Below, piece by piece: positions 1 through 9,358 of a stretch of 64,000 bases of DNA (its first letter is position 1; each line of letters opens with the position of its first letter). The DNA comes from Cristatella mucedo (lineage: Eukaryota > Bryozoa > Phylactolaemata > Cristatellidae): the NCBI GenBank assembly GCA_009760855.2, contig WPIO01000014.1, positions 4,334,501 through 4,398,500 of the forward strand, read 5' to 3'. Made by a program: the position numbers and the translations under genes. Below the pieces are notes generated by a model that was not told where the DNA came from, ran no database searches, and saw nothing but the letters and a program-made list of their open reading frames with translations.

Positions 1-530
1 GGGCTAGCCTGCCAGTGGATTTATGGGCGGTTTGCATAGAGGCTGACACTTTTACTGAATAGAGGTTGAATATCATAGACATATGATTTTGTCATATTCG
101 AGGTGGGTTCAATCAAGCTTGGCTTCTTTGTGCTATTGTTCAATCTGACCTGTTAAATTTTGGTGATTGTTGAAATTGGCTTGGTAACCAGTATCATATG
201 CTCAAGCATCAGAGGTGGCCCAATTCTAAGACTGCTTAAACATTCGTTTTTTTAGCTAGACGTTTTAAGGATAAAACCTATCTGGCCTATAAGTTCAGAA
301 ATTTTACCAGCAATTGTTTTTCTAGCTTAGATTAGCCTTGAGTCCTAGTCGTATTTCCTGCTTTATGTTTTGCATATTATTTTTGCAAGCAAATTGTGCA
401 TATTTTTTACCCTGAACATATTGTAACATTGTCCTTTTTGAATCAGCATGTGAATTCTATGTCTTAACTTCACTGTTTGTACTTTTGTACATGACGTGAA
501 TAATATTGTATAGATAGATCCTGGCCGTGA

Positions 531-1322
531 AGTAATGTAATGTATCTCCGTCAGTAACTCCGCAAAGTCATAAAGACCATGTGGGTGTTACGCAGGAGAG
601 TTTTGTATAGCGCACTCACAGCCTAAGCGGCTTTCGGTACGCATTCGGTACCCAACAGACTTCGTCTCACGCAACAAAGAGAAAGTGGGAAGCATAGCAG
701 AGTTAGGAGAGCAGTTGAGGTAGTGAGTAGCATAGAAGTAGCAGTTCAGGACCGCTGAAAAAGATGTGCCATAGTCGGCAGTAGGAGAGTAGATGTCATT
801 GCATAAGAATTGTGGAAGCGAGTTCCACAGTCTAGGACCTGCAGAGCTAAAGCTTCTTTTGCCAACTGTCTTTAAGCAGAGGAATGGGACAGCTAATTTA
901 TTGTCCACACAGGACCTGAGGGCGCGAACAGGCTGAAACTGATGCAGCAGTTCAGCTAGGTATGAAGGAGCCAAGCCGTGGCCGGCCTTGTGGGTCAGCG
1001 TAAGAACTTTGCTCTGTATCCTTTGCTCAACCGGCAACCATCCTAGCTCTTCCAGCAAAGGTGACACGTGCTCAAACCGCTGGGACTTGAAGACCAGCCT
1101 TGCAGCCATATTCATAGTCCGCTGTAGTGGCATAATAGCTTTCTTTGGTAGCCCAGCCAAAAGGGAATTACTATAATCAAGCCGAGACAGAACTAAAGAG
1201 CTAGTTAAATTTTTTACAAGCCACTGTGGGAGACAGCTTCTAATCTTGGATAGGGATCGGATGTGATGGCTAGCTGTAGAGGCAGTCTTCTGAATGAAGC
1301 TTTTGAAACTTGGAATTGGTTC
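531..1322 (-). mobile_element. LINE fragment, family B (CR1/L2-like), 3' end of reverse transcriptase ORF
   Basis: Antisense reading gives the C-terminal part of a non-LTR retrotransposon ORF2, with the typical block GPRLWNSLPQF preceded by a LGWLPVEQRI block. The 3' end is at about 531 with a short TGTAATG-type tail. The copy is 5'-truncated near 1322, immediately before the USP37-like exon at 1379. Further copies of the family lie at 19551-19850, 29925-30190, 57780-58260 and 61375-62345. Confidence 0.85.
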
Positions 1323-1378
1323 GTCTAAGACTTGTTAGTCTGATTCAACAGAACGTGTTTACTTGACATTGGTTTCAG

Positions 1379-1448
1379 GGTGGAACAGCTCCCCATTGCT
1401 ATGAGCTGGCTGGAGTTATCAATCACATCGGTGACTCGACTACTTACG
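1379..1448 (+). CDS. USP37: USP37-like deubiquitinase, third-last exon
   Basis: A 70-nt internal exon, acceptor TTTCAG before 1379 and donor GTAATA at 1449. It encodes a peptide containing YELAGVINHIGDSTTY and ends in phase 1 with G. This is the segment that precedes the catalytic GHY box in ubiquitin-specific proteases. The phase fits the next exon at 5619 exactly (G plus GC gives Gly). Earlier exons lie to the left of the window. The enzyme would cleave ubiquitin from substrates; in vertebrates USP37 acts in cell-cycle and replication control. The exon has no in-frame start codon, so it is visible only through splice sites and homology. Confidence 0.78.
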
Positions 1449-1859
1449 GTAATAATGCTTATCCTTTTAAAGTTTTTCCCCTGTCTGTATGCCAGTCTTG
1501 TCTGTATATATCGGGTAGTTTGATGTGTTCAATGCATGTGTGAGGCAATGAAACGGCACCTATTCTTTTTCGGTTACCATAACATCAGAAGTCGTGTGCA
1601 TGTTACATGTCACAAAGCTGTGTAAGGACCTCTTGTTATTATTACTTGATTTAGTATTTGGTTGTACTATAGATAACTCTTCACGTTGTGACTCACATCA
1701 AGCTTTGGTATTGTAAGCTCGACAGGTGAACGAAGCTTGTATAATTGTGATAAGAGCCCAATATCTAGCTTTTATGGTTTTTATTGAAGAATATGTGACT
1801 CGGGGATGTTGCTTGGGTTTTAATTTTTAATCACCTTTAATTAGGAGCCTCTATTGAGT

Positions 1860-2131
1860 TTAAGGCCTTTAGGCAGTTACCGCCAGGGCTGTGGGTCTTC
1901 AATTGCTCGATGTCCCCCACACATTTTCATTTGCTCGTCAATTGAGCAGCTAACAGTGCCCTTGTAGCTTAAGGGCTCGCTCGGCAGCCTCTCGTGTAGT
2001 GCCCCCATGTCCGGGAAAGTCTCATAGACTTGAGTTCCTTGAATCATTCTTAGAAAAGAAGTGCGGGTAATCGTCTGCATAATTTTTTTGGAGCTCTGCT
2101 GAAAGTCAATAGAGTTCAGGCTATTGTTCAA
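1860..2131 (-). pseudogene. possible piggyBac-like transposase remnant
   Basis: The antisense frame contains SIDEQMKMCGGHR preceded by a GALHERLP block. This resembles the region around the second catalytic Asp in piggyBac-family transposases (SxDEQM). A stop follows near 1877, and the KQYLP-like continuation is then in another frame. Only about 85 codons remain and no termini were found. The assignment rests on one motif and could be chance. Confidence 0.35.
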
Positions 2132-5109
2132 TACCGTGTGAGTACAAACATATGCTTGCTACCATGTTAAACGTACTGCTATGGGCACTGTGCTCATAGC
2201 TAAAGTGGGTGTGCTGTCTTTATGCAAAACACTGTATTAGCTAGTGAAATAATGCTTTAGTCAACAAGCAAGTTTAGGTGGAACCTTGAGTCAAACGATT
2301 TATAGTTATTTAAGCTCCGCCACTCATCCATATTATATGATACACCATCTGCTTGGTGGATGGTATGATAAAAGTGGAGCTGTGTTACATATTGGCTCAT
2401 TGGCAGCTGTTTTAGACATTCACAGTCTGTTTTCCGAGATGCTCTTAATGCCCATAATATTTGAACAAGGTGAAATAACCAATTAAAAAACTAGTGATTT
2501 GTCTTACCAATAATAATAACACTGAGACTATTAGGTGTAACACTTCTAAAGTAATCCGCCCTCCTTACAAATTGCATTAAAATGTTGGGCGTTATACAAT
2601 AGGAGATTCAGCGTTTGGTGTGCTTTTTAAAGGCTGTGCCTGAATAGGGGGCGGAGTTATAAAGAGACCAGTTTCCCACCACCTTAATTATACCAGTATT
2701 AGCTAATGTGCAAATTATTAAATCTTAAAAGACGTAGCTAAACGAAATTACTTTGCCGAACACTGTAAGCAGACGTAGTCTGCAAACAATTGTTGTAAGC
2801 AATGTGTAAAAGGCAGGCAAATTAGAGCCCCAGAAATGGTTCCAAACCAGGCCAGCATCAGGCTTACTGCTAGATAAGTTGAGTGATGCCTAATTAGAAG
2901 AGGTTTTATGTCGGTTTGAATCCTGTACGTGGTTGCGCTAAGTTTTTCGGCAATGGGACCTCTGTCTAAGAGGCAAGAATATTATTCCAGGATCTATGCA
3001 ATGCACGTTCTATTTGTGTATGCCTGTGGTTTTTAATAGTTTAGGATTGTCTTGGTAATCATTTGGCAGACTGTCTCTTCGAGAAGTGAAACTGGTTTTT
3101 CAAATCAAGCAGCGGATTGGGAGCGAAGCTCCCTGTTCTCCACAATCAGTTATTTACTTGCTAAAAAGAGAAGCATCGTTAATGTCATTAGATGTTAAAT
3201 GGCTCAAGTTACATCTGGAATTCATGTATATAAGTACGCAGACAGATAGATATCTGCACTCGAGGGGAAAAATATCGGCAATGCAATCTAAAATGGTCCC
3301 TAGCCAAAAGATCGATTCGAATTTTTATTAAGTTATTGCATCCTGATTTAATCATTCACTCTATATAAAACAAGCTTAATGAAAGCAAAACAAAGTTGAA
3401 GTGCAAGTACATTAACTTGTAGTGGTAAAATGGAGTTACACAATCACAATAAGCTGTCTGAGCCACTCCGGCATAGAGCAAACTAAGATATTGCAAAACA
3501 TATGGCCCTTATCGTTTTCTAAATGTCAAAATCGCAAAATTGGGGAAAGAGATCCATCTGATTATTGTCACCCATCCAAGCTTCGAGCCGTCCACCCATT
3601 CCACACCAGAGACACTCAATGGCTTTAAACTAAATTCAACATTGTAGCAGAACAATATTGTGAACAATCTTACCCGCATGCTTAGCCTCATTGACACGTT
3701 TGAAAAGAACAGTCTCCACAAAGGGTCATTGTGATAGTTACTGCACCACTATCAAATAGAAATCTTTCGTCATGGTGCCAGGTATCCGCTACATTAGCAG
3801 CCCTGACCGTGATCACTCTGCCCCCTTAATTTCTTCAAATATATTTCTGCTGTGGGCAATTAAAATTGAAAATTCCATTGGAGCAACGAGTACTGCATGC
3901 AGTTTCAATTACCAAAAATGGCAAATTACCTTTCATCGCCCCATTCAATTTTTATTAATTTTATTATTTATTCAACTTGTATATGGTTTTCGTGGGTCCA
4001 GTTTGTTTTTGCCCTAACCCACTCCAAGCAAGGCATTTTATGCTTGACGCAAATAAGTAGTTTCCTTTTTCGTTCCGAGCGAACGTACCTTATTCTTCTG
4101 GTCGACGCCTGGTAGTATTCCAGTAAGAGCCTGCAGGCTTTGAGCATGAGCTGTCGACAGGGTGAAATGATGCCTAAAGATTCACTCTTTATCCATCTGC
4201 CGTAGCTAGTATCGTGACATGTAGGCAGCCGATCGATTATACTGGTCATAGCCACCGTCTTCAGGTTGTACCTCACCTAAGTCTCACCAATTTGAAATTA
4301 TATACCAGTTGCAATATTACTAAGTCATCCTATTTTGTAAAATGTGTGCATTTGGCTCTTCGTACAAGCAATCAACCAGATGGTCTTAGGCATGCAGCTT
4401 GGCAATAAATAGCATTGGGCTGGAAAACTAGCATTGTCTGTGAACTGTTTTCATATTGGTACCCATGTCTTACTCGTACTTCAAAAAGAAACAGTTTATG
4501 TTGTCAAGACACTGTAAAATGGGGAAATCTGTAATTTTGTATTGGAACATCCGACATTTTTCTGATGTGTATATTGGCTTATGAAAACACCAATGTGTAA
4601 GTGGTTATTTTATTTTGGTTGCATTCTTTCTTTGTGAACGTTTAACGTTTTTTCTATCTGATGCCTCTCATCTCGCTTCACAAACAAAGGATCGACGATG
4701 GTTTTGCGCTCGAGTGTATGCACACGCGTGCGCATATACAGTCCTCTCCCGGTTAGCATTCTGAACGTAGTTGCATCAATATACCTGCTAAACGGGCATC
4801 AGTTTCTTTTGGGCAAAGAGTTAGCCTGGGTTGCTATTTTCTAGGCCTTATACCGTTTGATTTTTGAATTCTCACCCTTTTCTGCTACCATGGAGCACTA
4901 GAATTGCGTAATTTTCAAACCTTAGGTTGCATGTGATTTCTTTAGTCTCCTCTCGAGCGACACTGCCCTGACATGTTGCTTTAATGCTGCTCTTCTACAG
5001 CACGGTGCATGAAGACAGTGTCATAGTGGTGGACGTAGTATTTTGTATCTGTAAACTTGTGTTACCGAGAGTAAACTAATGAGAATTTCTGCTATTAACG
5101 ACCTAGTCA

Positions 5110-5277
5110 TCCCAGGGTCTCAACCCAGGGATAAGATGCATCCTTTTTGCCACACCACCCAGTTTGGAGGTTCGGGCCCCGCAGCAGGCAATCCTGTATT
5201 GCTCACTACAAGTGGTGGTGATAGCTACTCAAGCTCTTCTGCCACCAAATAATTGAAGCTGTTTGATCAGCCGACCT
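5110..5277 (+). mobile_element. tRNA-derived SINE, family A (intronic)
   Basis: The head has an A-box-like segment (CAACCCAGGGATAAG) and a B-box-like segment (GGAGGTTCGGGCCCC). The body has the family-typical AAGTGGTGGTGATAGC followed by GCTCTTCTGCC. The same head and body recur at 30680-30850, 38965-39125 and 53650-53835 (+) and at several - strand sites. Confidence 0.7.
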
Positions 5278-5618
5278 TAGCATCACTAGATTATGCATCC
5301 TATTAGAAAGCGGTCTTCTACCTGCTGCCAGTAGTGTTTTATATGCCACGTGAACTTTTGGAGGAATTATGGTGTACGTGCAACGTCTTAAGATTTAAAG
5401 TGGATAACTTCCATTTCAGGTGTGGTCATCCAAGCAGAAGTATACTTGGATCAATATTGGCTTTATTATCAATTGGTTTTTCTCATGATTTACTGACATG
5501 TAAAGCCATGGTGTAAACTCTGGTATTTTTTGTTTCGTATGTGTATAGTTGCAATACAATTATGCTTATAGTTGTTAGTTCAGCTGATTTAACTGCTTCC
5601 TAAAAATGTGTCGTGTAG

Positions 5619-5754
5619 GCCACTACATCGCCGATGTGTTGGACATCCGGAAAAACGTGTGGCTCACCTGTGACGACAGTAGAGTGAACAAAGCTAACCT
5701 AATGGCGGCGATGTCGCGCACGACAACTGGCTATGTTTTCATCTATTTGTACAA
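5619..5754 (+). CDS. USP37: USP37-like deubiquitinase, penultimate exon (catalytic His box)
   Basis: A 136-nt exon with acceptor GTGTAG before 5619 and donor GTAAGT at 5755. It encodes GHYIADVLDIRKNVW, a CDDSRV segment and GYVFIYLYK. This is the C-terminal catalytic box of USP-family cysteine proteases: the His of GHY and the downstream Asp complete the Cys-His-Asp/Asn triad, whose Cys lies in an exon outside the window. The GHYI-DV-DI spacing and the YLYK ending fit USP37/USP26/USP29 best among USPs. Entry phase 1 and exit phase 2 match both neighbouring exons. No break is seen. Confidence 0.85.
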
Positions 5755-6009
5755 GTAAGTAGCTGGGCCTTTAAGCACGTTTAGTTTTTCTTTATGGCGT
5801 TGTTCTAGGCTTTGTGGCTTGATGATTTTTACCGACAGCGATTTAGTTGTCGGTTTCCACTGGTCATCTGGTATTACGGTCTGCTGTTTATGTTCAAGCT
5901 TGCAGACATAAGCATTGAGCTTATTGCAGATATTTTCGTTTAGTTCTTTCATTTATTTTCCGAGAGCGTGTTCTGCTGTAAAATGCAGTTTTAATATTTT
6001 TTTTTACAG

Positions 6010-6109
6010 AAATATAGCAGATGACATGAGAAATTTTTATCGAAACCATAACGAACACGGAACTATTAGGGCTAGGGTACCGTCCGTCATCAAGGCCAAA
6101 GAAGGTTGA
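6010..6109 (+). CDS. USP37: USP37-like deubiquitinase, last exon and stop
   Basis: The acceptor follows a T-rich tract (TTTTTTTTACAG). The first A completes the AA carried over from the previous exon to give Lys. The frame then reads NIADDMRNFYRNH and runs to a TGA at 6107-6109, about 33 residues past the junction. The basic, low-conservation tail after the catalytic domain is what one expects at the C-terminus of this family. Decayed tandem repeats begin about 120 bp downstream. Confidence 0.78.
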
Positions 6110-6229
6110 GATCAAGGAGAATCCACTAAGTTGGCTACCTATTCTCACCAGATTTTCAAGTGCATCAGAAGACTTTTTGCGGTTAATTGAAGACATGAAT
6201 GCGTTTTAACGTTTACATTACCCTATTGC

Positions 6230-6910
6230 TGCATTGCATTATTTATGCTGAAACGTTGCTCAAACAGTTTATGTAACTTTTAACCGTCCGAGACATGCGT
6301 GGCATGCCGTTTGAATTGTGCATGATATCAGGTCATTTTTCACTGACTTTAATTCCATCAGCTGCTGAAGTAAGACTACGAACTACAGTATTAAAATGGT
6401 AATGCTGTACAAACTTCGATATATTGCCTTCTGAAGCAATATACGCCGATATCCTCTGCCGGTCAAATTGTGTGCGATATATTGTTATACCCTCTTATTT
6501 TAACTCCATCAGCTGGAGAGCATTAGCTAGAAACGATATCGTGATAATTATCGTGACAATTTGTTTGCGAACACTTGATTTATAGTTTTCTGGAGCAATT
6601 ATCAATATGAATGCTGACGAGTTGCTCTGCCAACCGTAGCTTCAAACCTGGACCCTTCATAGGCATGGCCTGCCGATCAAATTGTGCATAGCTGATCATT
6701 GCCTTGATTTTAATTGCGTCAGTCGCCGCAGATTATAGACTAAAAACTGCAGCATGAAATAGGCAACTCCTAAGAACGTTCGATGTTTTTCTTCGGGAGC
6801 AATTAGTATTATGTATGCTAGTACGTTACTCAACTAAACCTATATTTAACCTTGATCCTTCCTAGGTAAGCAACACTCAGATCATATGATGCATATCTGG
6901 TCATTCCTTG
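6230..6910. repeat. decayed tandem repeat downstream of the USP37-like gene
   Basis: Three to four diverged copies of a unit of roughly 150-215 bp. Landmarks are a CAAATTGTGCAT-like start (6316, 6466, 6679, about 6885), a TTTTAATTCCATCAG-like block (6347, 6499, 6708) and a TTCTGGAGCAATTAT-like block (6431, 6588, 6796). Copies differ by substitutions and indels, so the array is old. Confidence 0.55.
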
Positions 6911-6984
6911 TTCTCTCATGTGCCGCTTCACAGTAAATATCAGTTCTCATTGTTACTGACGATCACATTGTTCCTGTATGGGCT

Positions 6985-7150
6985 GTTATGCGATAGCCGA
7001 CGCACGTCACAGAGTCCCCTGACAAAGCATTTAAAAAGAAGCTTAAAATGCACCTTTTTATTCCAGCCTTTGGGGCTCTGCGGTTTGACCTTCGTGTGCA
7101 TATACCGGCTTGTGTGCGCCTGCTGCTTCCGCCTTTGTAATTAGCTCAGC
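6985..7150 (+). mobile_element. possible LINE 3' ORF end
   Basis: The reading CCCTGACAAAGCATTTAAAA to CACCTTTTTATT gives SPDKAFKKKLKMHLF, resembling the FKRNLKTHLF block at the C-terminus of the LINE family A ORF (compare 53155-53220). Only this short block supports the call. Confidence 0.35.
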
Positions 7151-7690
7151 GCCCGGTTGTTAATCTATGCCTCGCCTGCAGCCAGAGGTTACGTCATTGA
7201 CGCGTGACCTACTCCTCACATGCCTGGAGCCAATAGTTTAGCCACCGACGAAGGGCACGTCAGGCCACTAATGTATGTTATATTTCCCGGCGTAGCTGCT
7301 GTGTTCTTAGGGCGAAATACCGCTAAGAAATACACATTTGAAAGTAGTCAGTTTTAATGAGGGATAGTGCCAAGCTGTAACCCCATTGAGAGGTGTCTGC
7401 GTCGTAGGGCGGCCGGACTATATACCATGTCTATGGTACCGGGTGCGCACAGGGCGGGACCACAGCTGATTGACAGTCGTGGTAGCCAAACGGGCGGGCT
7501 GAATAACCGGCTTCTTAAAGTGTAGCCAAACGAGCGAGAAGCTTAATACAGCATGCAATGGCGAGATAGAGAAAATAACAAGAAAGCATGAATTCGTAAG
7601 TGTCAGGTACAAAAAATGTCCTCACTGGCTTAGAGACTACGTGACACCTGCTCGTAGTAGGCACACCAAACCATGGCCTTAAGCAGTAAG

Positions 7691-7745
7691 CTGGAAGTAC
7701 GCCTGACAAAGATCACATTAGATCTTTGTCAGGCGTACTTACAGC
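7691..7745. repeat. perfect inverted repeat (hairpin)
   Basis: Arms 7695-7714 and 7721-7740 are perfect 20-bp reverse complements around a 6-nt ACATTA loop. One mismatch outside, pairing resumes for four more bases (GCTG with CAGC). Confidence 0.95.
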
Positions 7746-7749
7746 ATAC

Positions 7750-8355
7750 TCATTCATTCTTTACCACGGAGCAGATTCTCGGCAATCTACCAGTTTCTTG
7801 CTTTCTCAAAGACATAATGGCATATTTTTAAAAGAAAGGTGAACTGCCTGAACAATTCCGCGAATGCATGACAACATGTGGTATTAATTTAAGAGGCAAT
7901 AGGAGCACGACCAAGGTGCCCGGCGGCGGCGACACGGTTCATCTGATTGACGCTGAGACCCGCCATAGATTAATGGAACGGTATAAAACGGACACCCCAG
8001 GTAGTCAATATCTGGCAGCTCAGGAAATTCATCGTTCTTTTGAACTTCTGTCGTTAGTTCATTCCTACTGGTTTATTGCTTCTAAAACCATTATACTTGG
8101 TGCTTTGAAAAAATGCACGTGGAATTAGGCTGAGAGATGTGCAGTAGCGTTTGCCGATTTAAAGCCTGCCTTGATAATGACTGAGCTCCTGGGGCATTAC
8201 TATACAGCAAAGCCAATTTATTTCTCGTAATGCACGTGCTTACGGTCGGAGTGGTGCTGTGGCATGTTTTACACGGCTAAGAAAAGCCTATGGCCTGTGC
8301 GCCGTGCCTTCTTGCTAAAGCTTCGCTGAACTATTCGAAGATCGATAAAGAGGCA
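7750..8355. other. no recognised gene
   Basis: An 86-codon frame on the + strand (7868-8128) shows no motif, signal peptide or family resemblance I recognise. No splice-supported exon, repeat or RNA gene was identified. Confidence 0.5.
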
Positions 8356-8359
8356 TTGG

Positions 8360-8512
8360 TGACTGTGTTTGTAGGTAAGAGGTTTCATTGAGGTCGTGGG
8401 CTCGAGCCCGGAGGCATATGTGAAGCGCCTGAATAGAGATTAAGTTCTCTTGGGCGCTATACAAATGAATTATATTTATTTATATTTATATTTATTAGTA
8501 CTTGTATGGTCA
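8360..8512 (+). mobile_element. short tRNA-derived SINE, family B, with LINE-like tail
   Basis: A B-box-like GAGGTCGTGGGCTCGAGCCC is followed by GTGAAGCGCCTGAATAGAG and AAGTTCTCTTGGGCGCTATA, then an ATTTAT-rich tail. The tail copies the 3' stem-loop of LINE family A. Related copies are at 41570-41730 and 61430-61577. Confidence 0.7.
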
Positions 8513-8662
8513 CCGATTTACGCTCGTGACAAAACAGTAAGCGCTAGTTTTGTCAGCTACAGCAGCGGTCCTCGTGGTTTGTGTTTCTCGATGTGAGTGC
8601 ACGATTCAAGTTGCTGGGCACGCCGGCACTCGGCCAGTGCAGGCTGACCGGTAAGTGTCCTC

Positions 8663-8931
8663 CACCCATTAACCCAGGGTCGAACAGGGCTGGTTGTGGT
8701 CCAAGGAACGGGTCAGTGCTCAGCTGTGGTCTGGTGGCTGTGGTTTAGACGCAGGCTCGCTTTGTCCTCCCGCCAGCTCACGGGATGAGTTGTCACCCAC
8801 TAACTTACCCAGGGTCGAACAGTGCTGGCTGTGGCCCAAGGGACGGGTCTGTACCCAGCTGTGGTCTGGTGGCTGTGGTTTAGACGCAGGCTCGCTTTGT
8901 CCTCCCGCCAGTTCACGGGATGAGTTGTGGC
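8663..8931. repeat. 135-bp tandem duplication
   Basis: Two near-identical copies (about 8663-8793 and 8794-8931, offset 135 bp) share CTGGTGGCTGTGGTTTAGAC and CTCGCTTTGTCCTCCCGCCA with few differences. The sequence lies within 250 bp of the left Polinton end. It could be part of an LTR, but no second LTR was found to test this. Confidence 0.85.
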
Positions 8932-9169
8932 TGGGAGGCAGTGAAGGCTGTGGGTACGCCGGCAGAGGGGAGAACGGCTGGGTTGGGGAGCCCTGTAGGC
9001 GCCTGCGAAAATAGACGTCGTTGTGAGCGAGCTTCGGTGTCCTGCCTGCTTCCACGTACATGCTGTTGGGAGAGCATTAATCTACAGTCCTACATACTGC
9101 ATCTGCAATATTGAAGAGTTGGCCTCTAGTGAGTTGAGGAAACGTGGTTTCCCGAGACTGACCTCTGCT

Positions 9170-9176
9170 ACGCTAT
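9170..9176. repeat. left target-site duplication of the Polinton
   Basis: ACGCTAT abuts the left terminus. ACGCCAT abuts the right terminus at 29193-29199. They match at 6 of 7 bases; the family normally makes about 6 bp. Confidence 0.65.
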
Positions 9177-9321
9177 GTTGTAAGAAAAGTACCCTTTTTG
9201 GACATTTCCATTTTTAATCCTCCTCATGCTCACTGTCGTTCGCATTTCGAAGGATTAAAAATGGAAATGTCCAAAAGGTGTACTTTTCCTCCAACATTAA
9301 AACTTTTGTCCTCCGATTTTT
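9177..9321. repeat. left terminal inverted repeat with internal palindrome
   Basis: About 145 bp match the right end (29048-29192) in inverse orientation. The outer 119 bp (9177-9295) are an imperfect palindrome: arms 9177-9221 and 9251-9295 (45 nt each, about 6 mismatches) around a 29-nt loop. Each arm contains TTTGGACATTTCCATTTTTA. Confidence 0.93.
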
Positions 9322-9350
9322 TATTTTAAACATAAATTTTATTTCCTTAA

Positions 9351-9358
9351 TATAGATG
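9351..9358 (+). promoter_or_regulatory. TATAGATG start box of the polymerase gene
   Basis: TATAG runs straight into the ATG of the first gene. Similar boxes stand before other element genes: 13124 (TTATTATAGAAATG), 13388, 13691, 13985, 14288, 14803, 22427, 23299 and 23905, each with the ATG 0-8 nt after TATAG(A). It is probably a promoter giving almost leaderless mRNAs; function is inferred from recurrence only. Confidence 0.65.

Larger units (their letters stand above)
1449..5618 (+). other. USP37-like intron (4.2 kb)
   Basis: The intron runs from GTAATA to GTGTAG. It contains a possible piggyBac-like remnant at 1860-2131 (-) and a SINE at 5110-5277 (+). The rest (about 2140-5100) is AT-rich and shows only short, unconserved open frames. 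I see no further gene in it. Confidence 0.7.

Noticed and set aside
8694-9061. 106- and 113-codon frames on opposite strands
   Set aside because: They arise from the 135-bp tandem duplication; both read the same repeat and have no domain.
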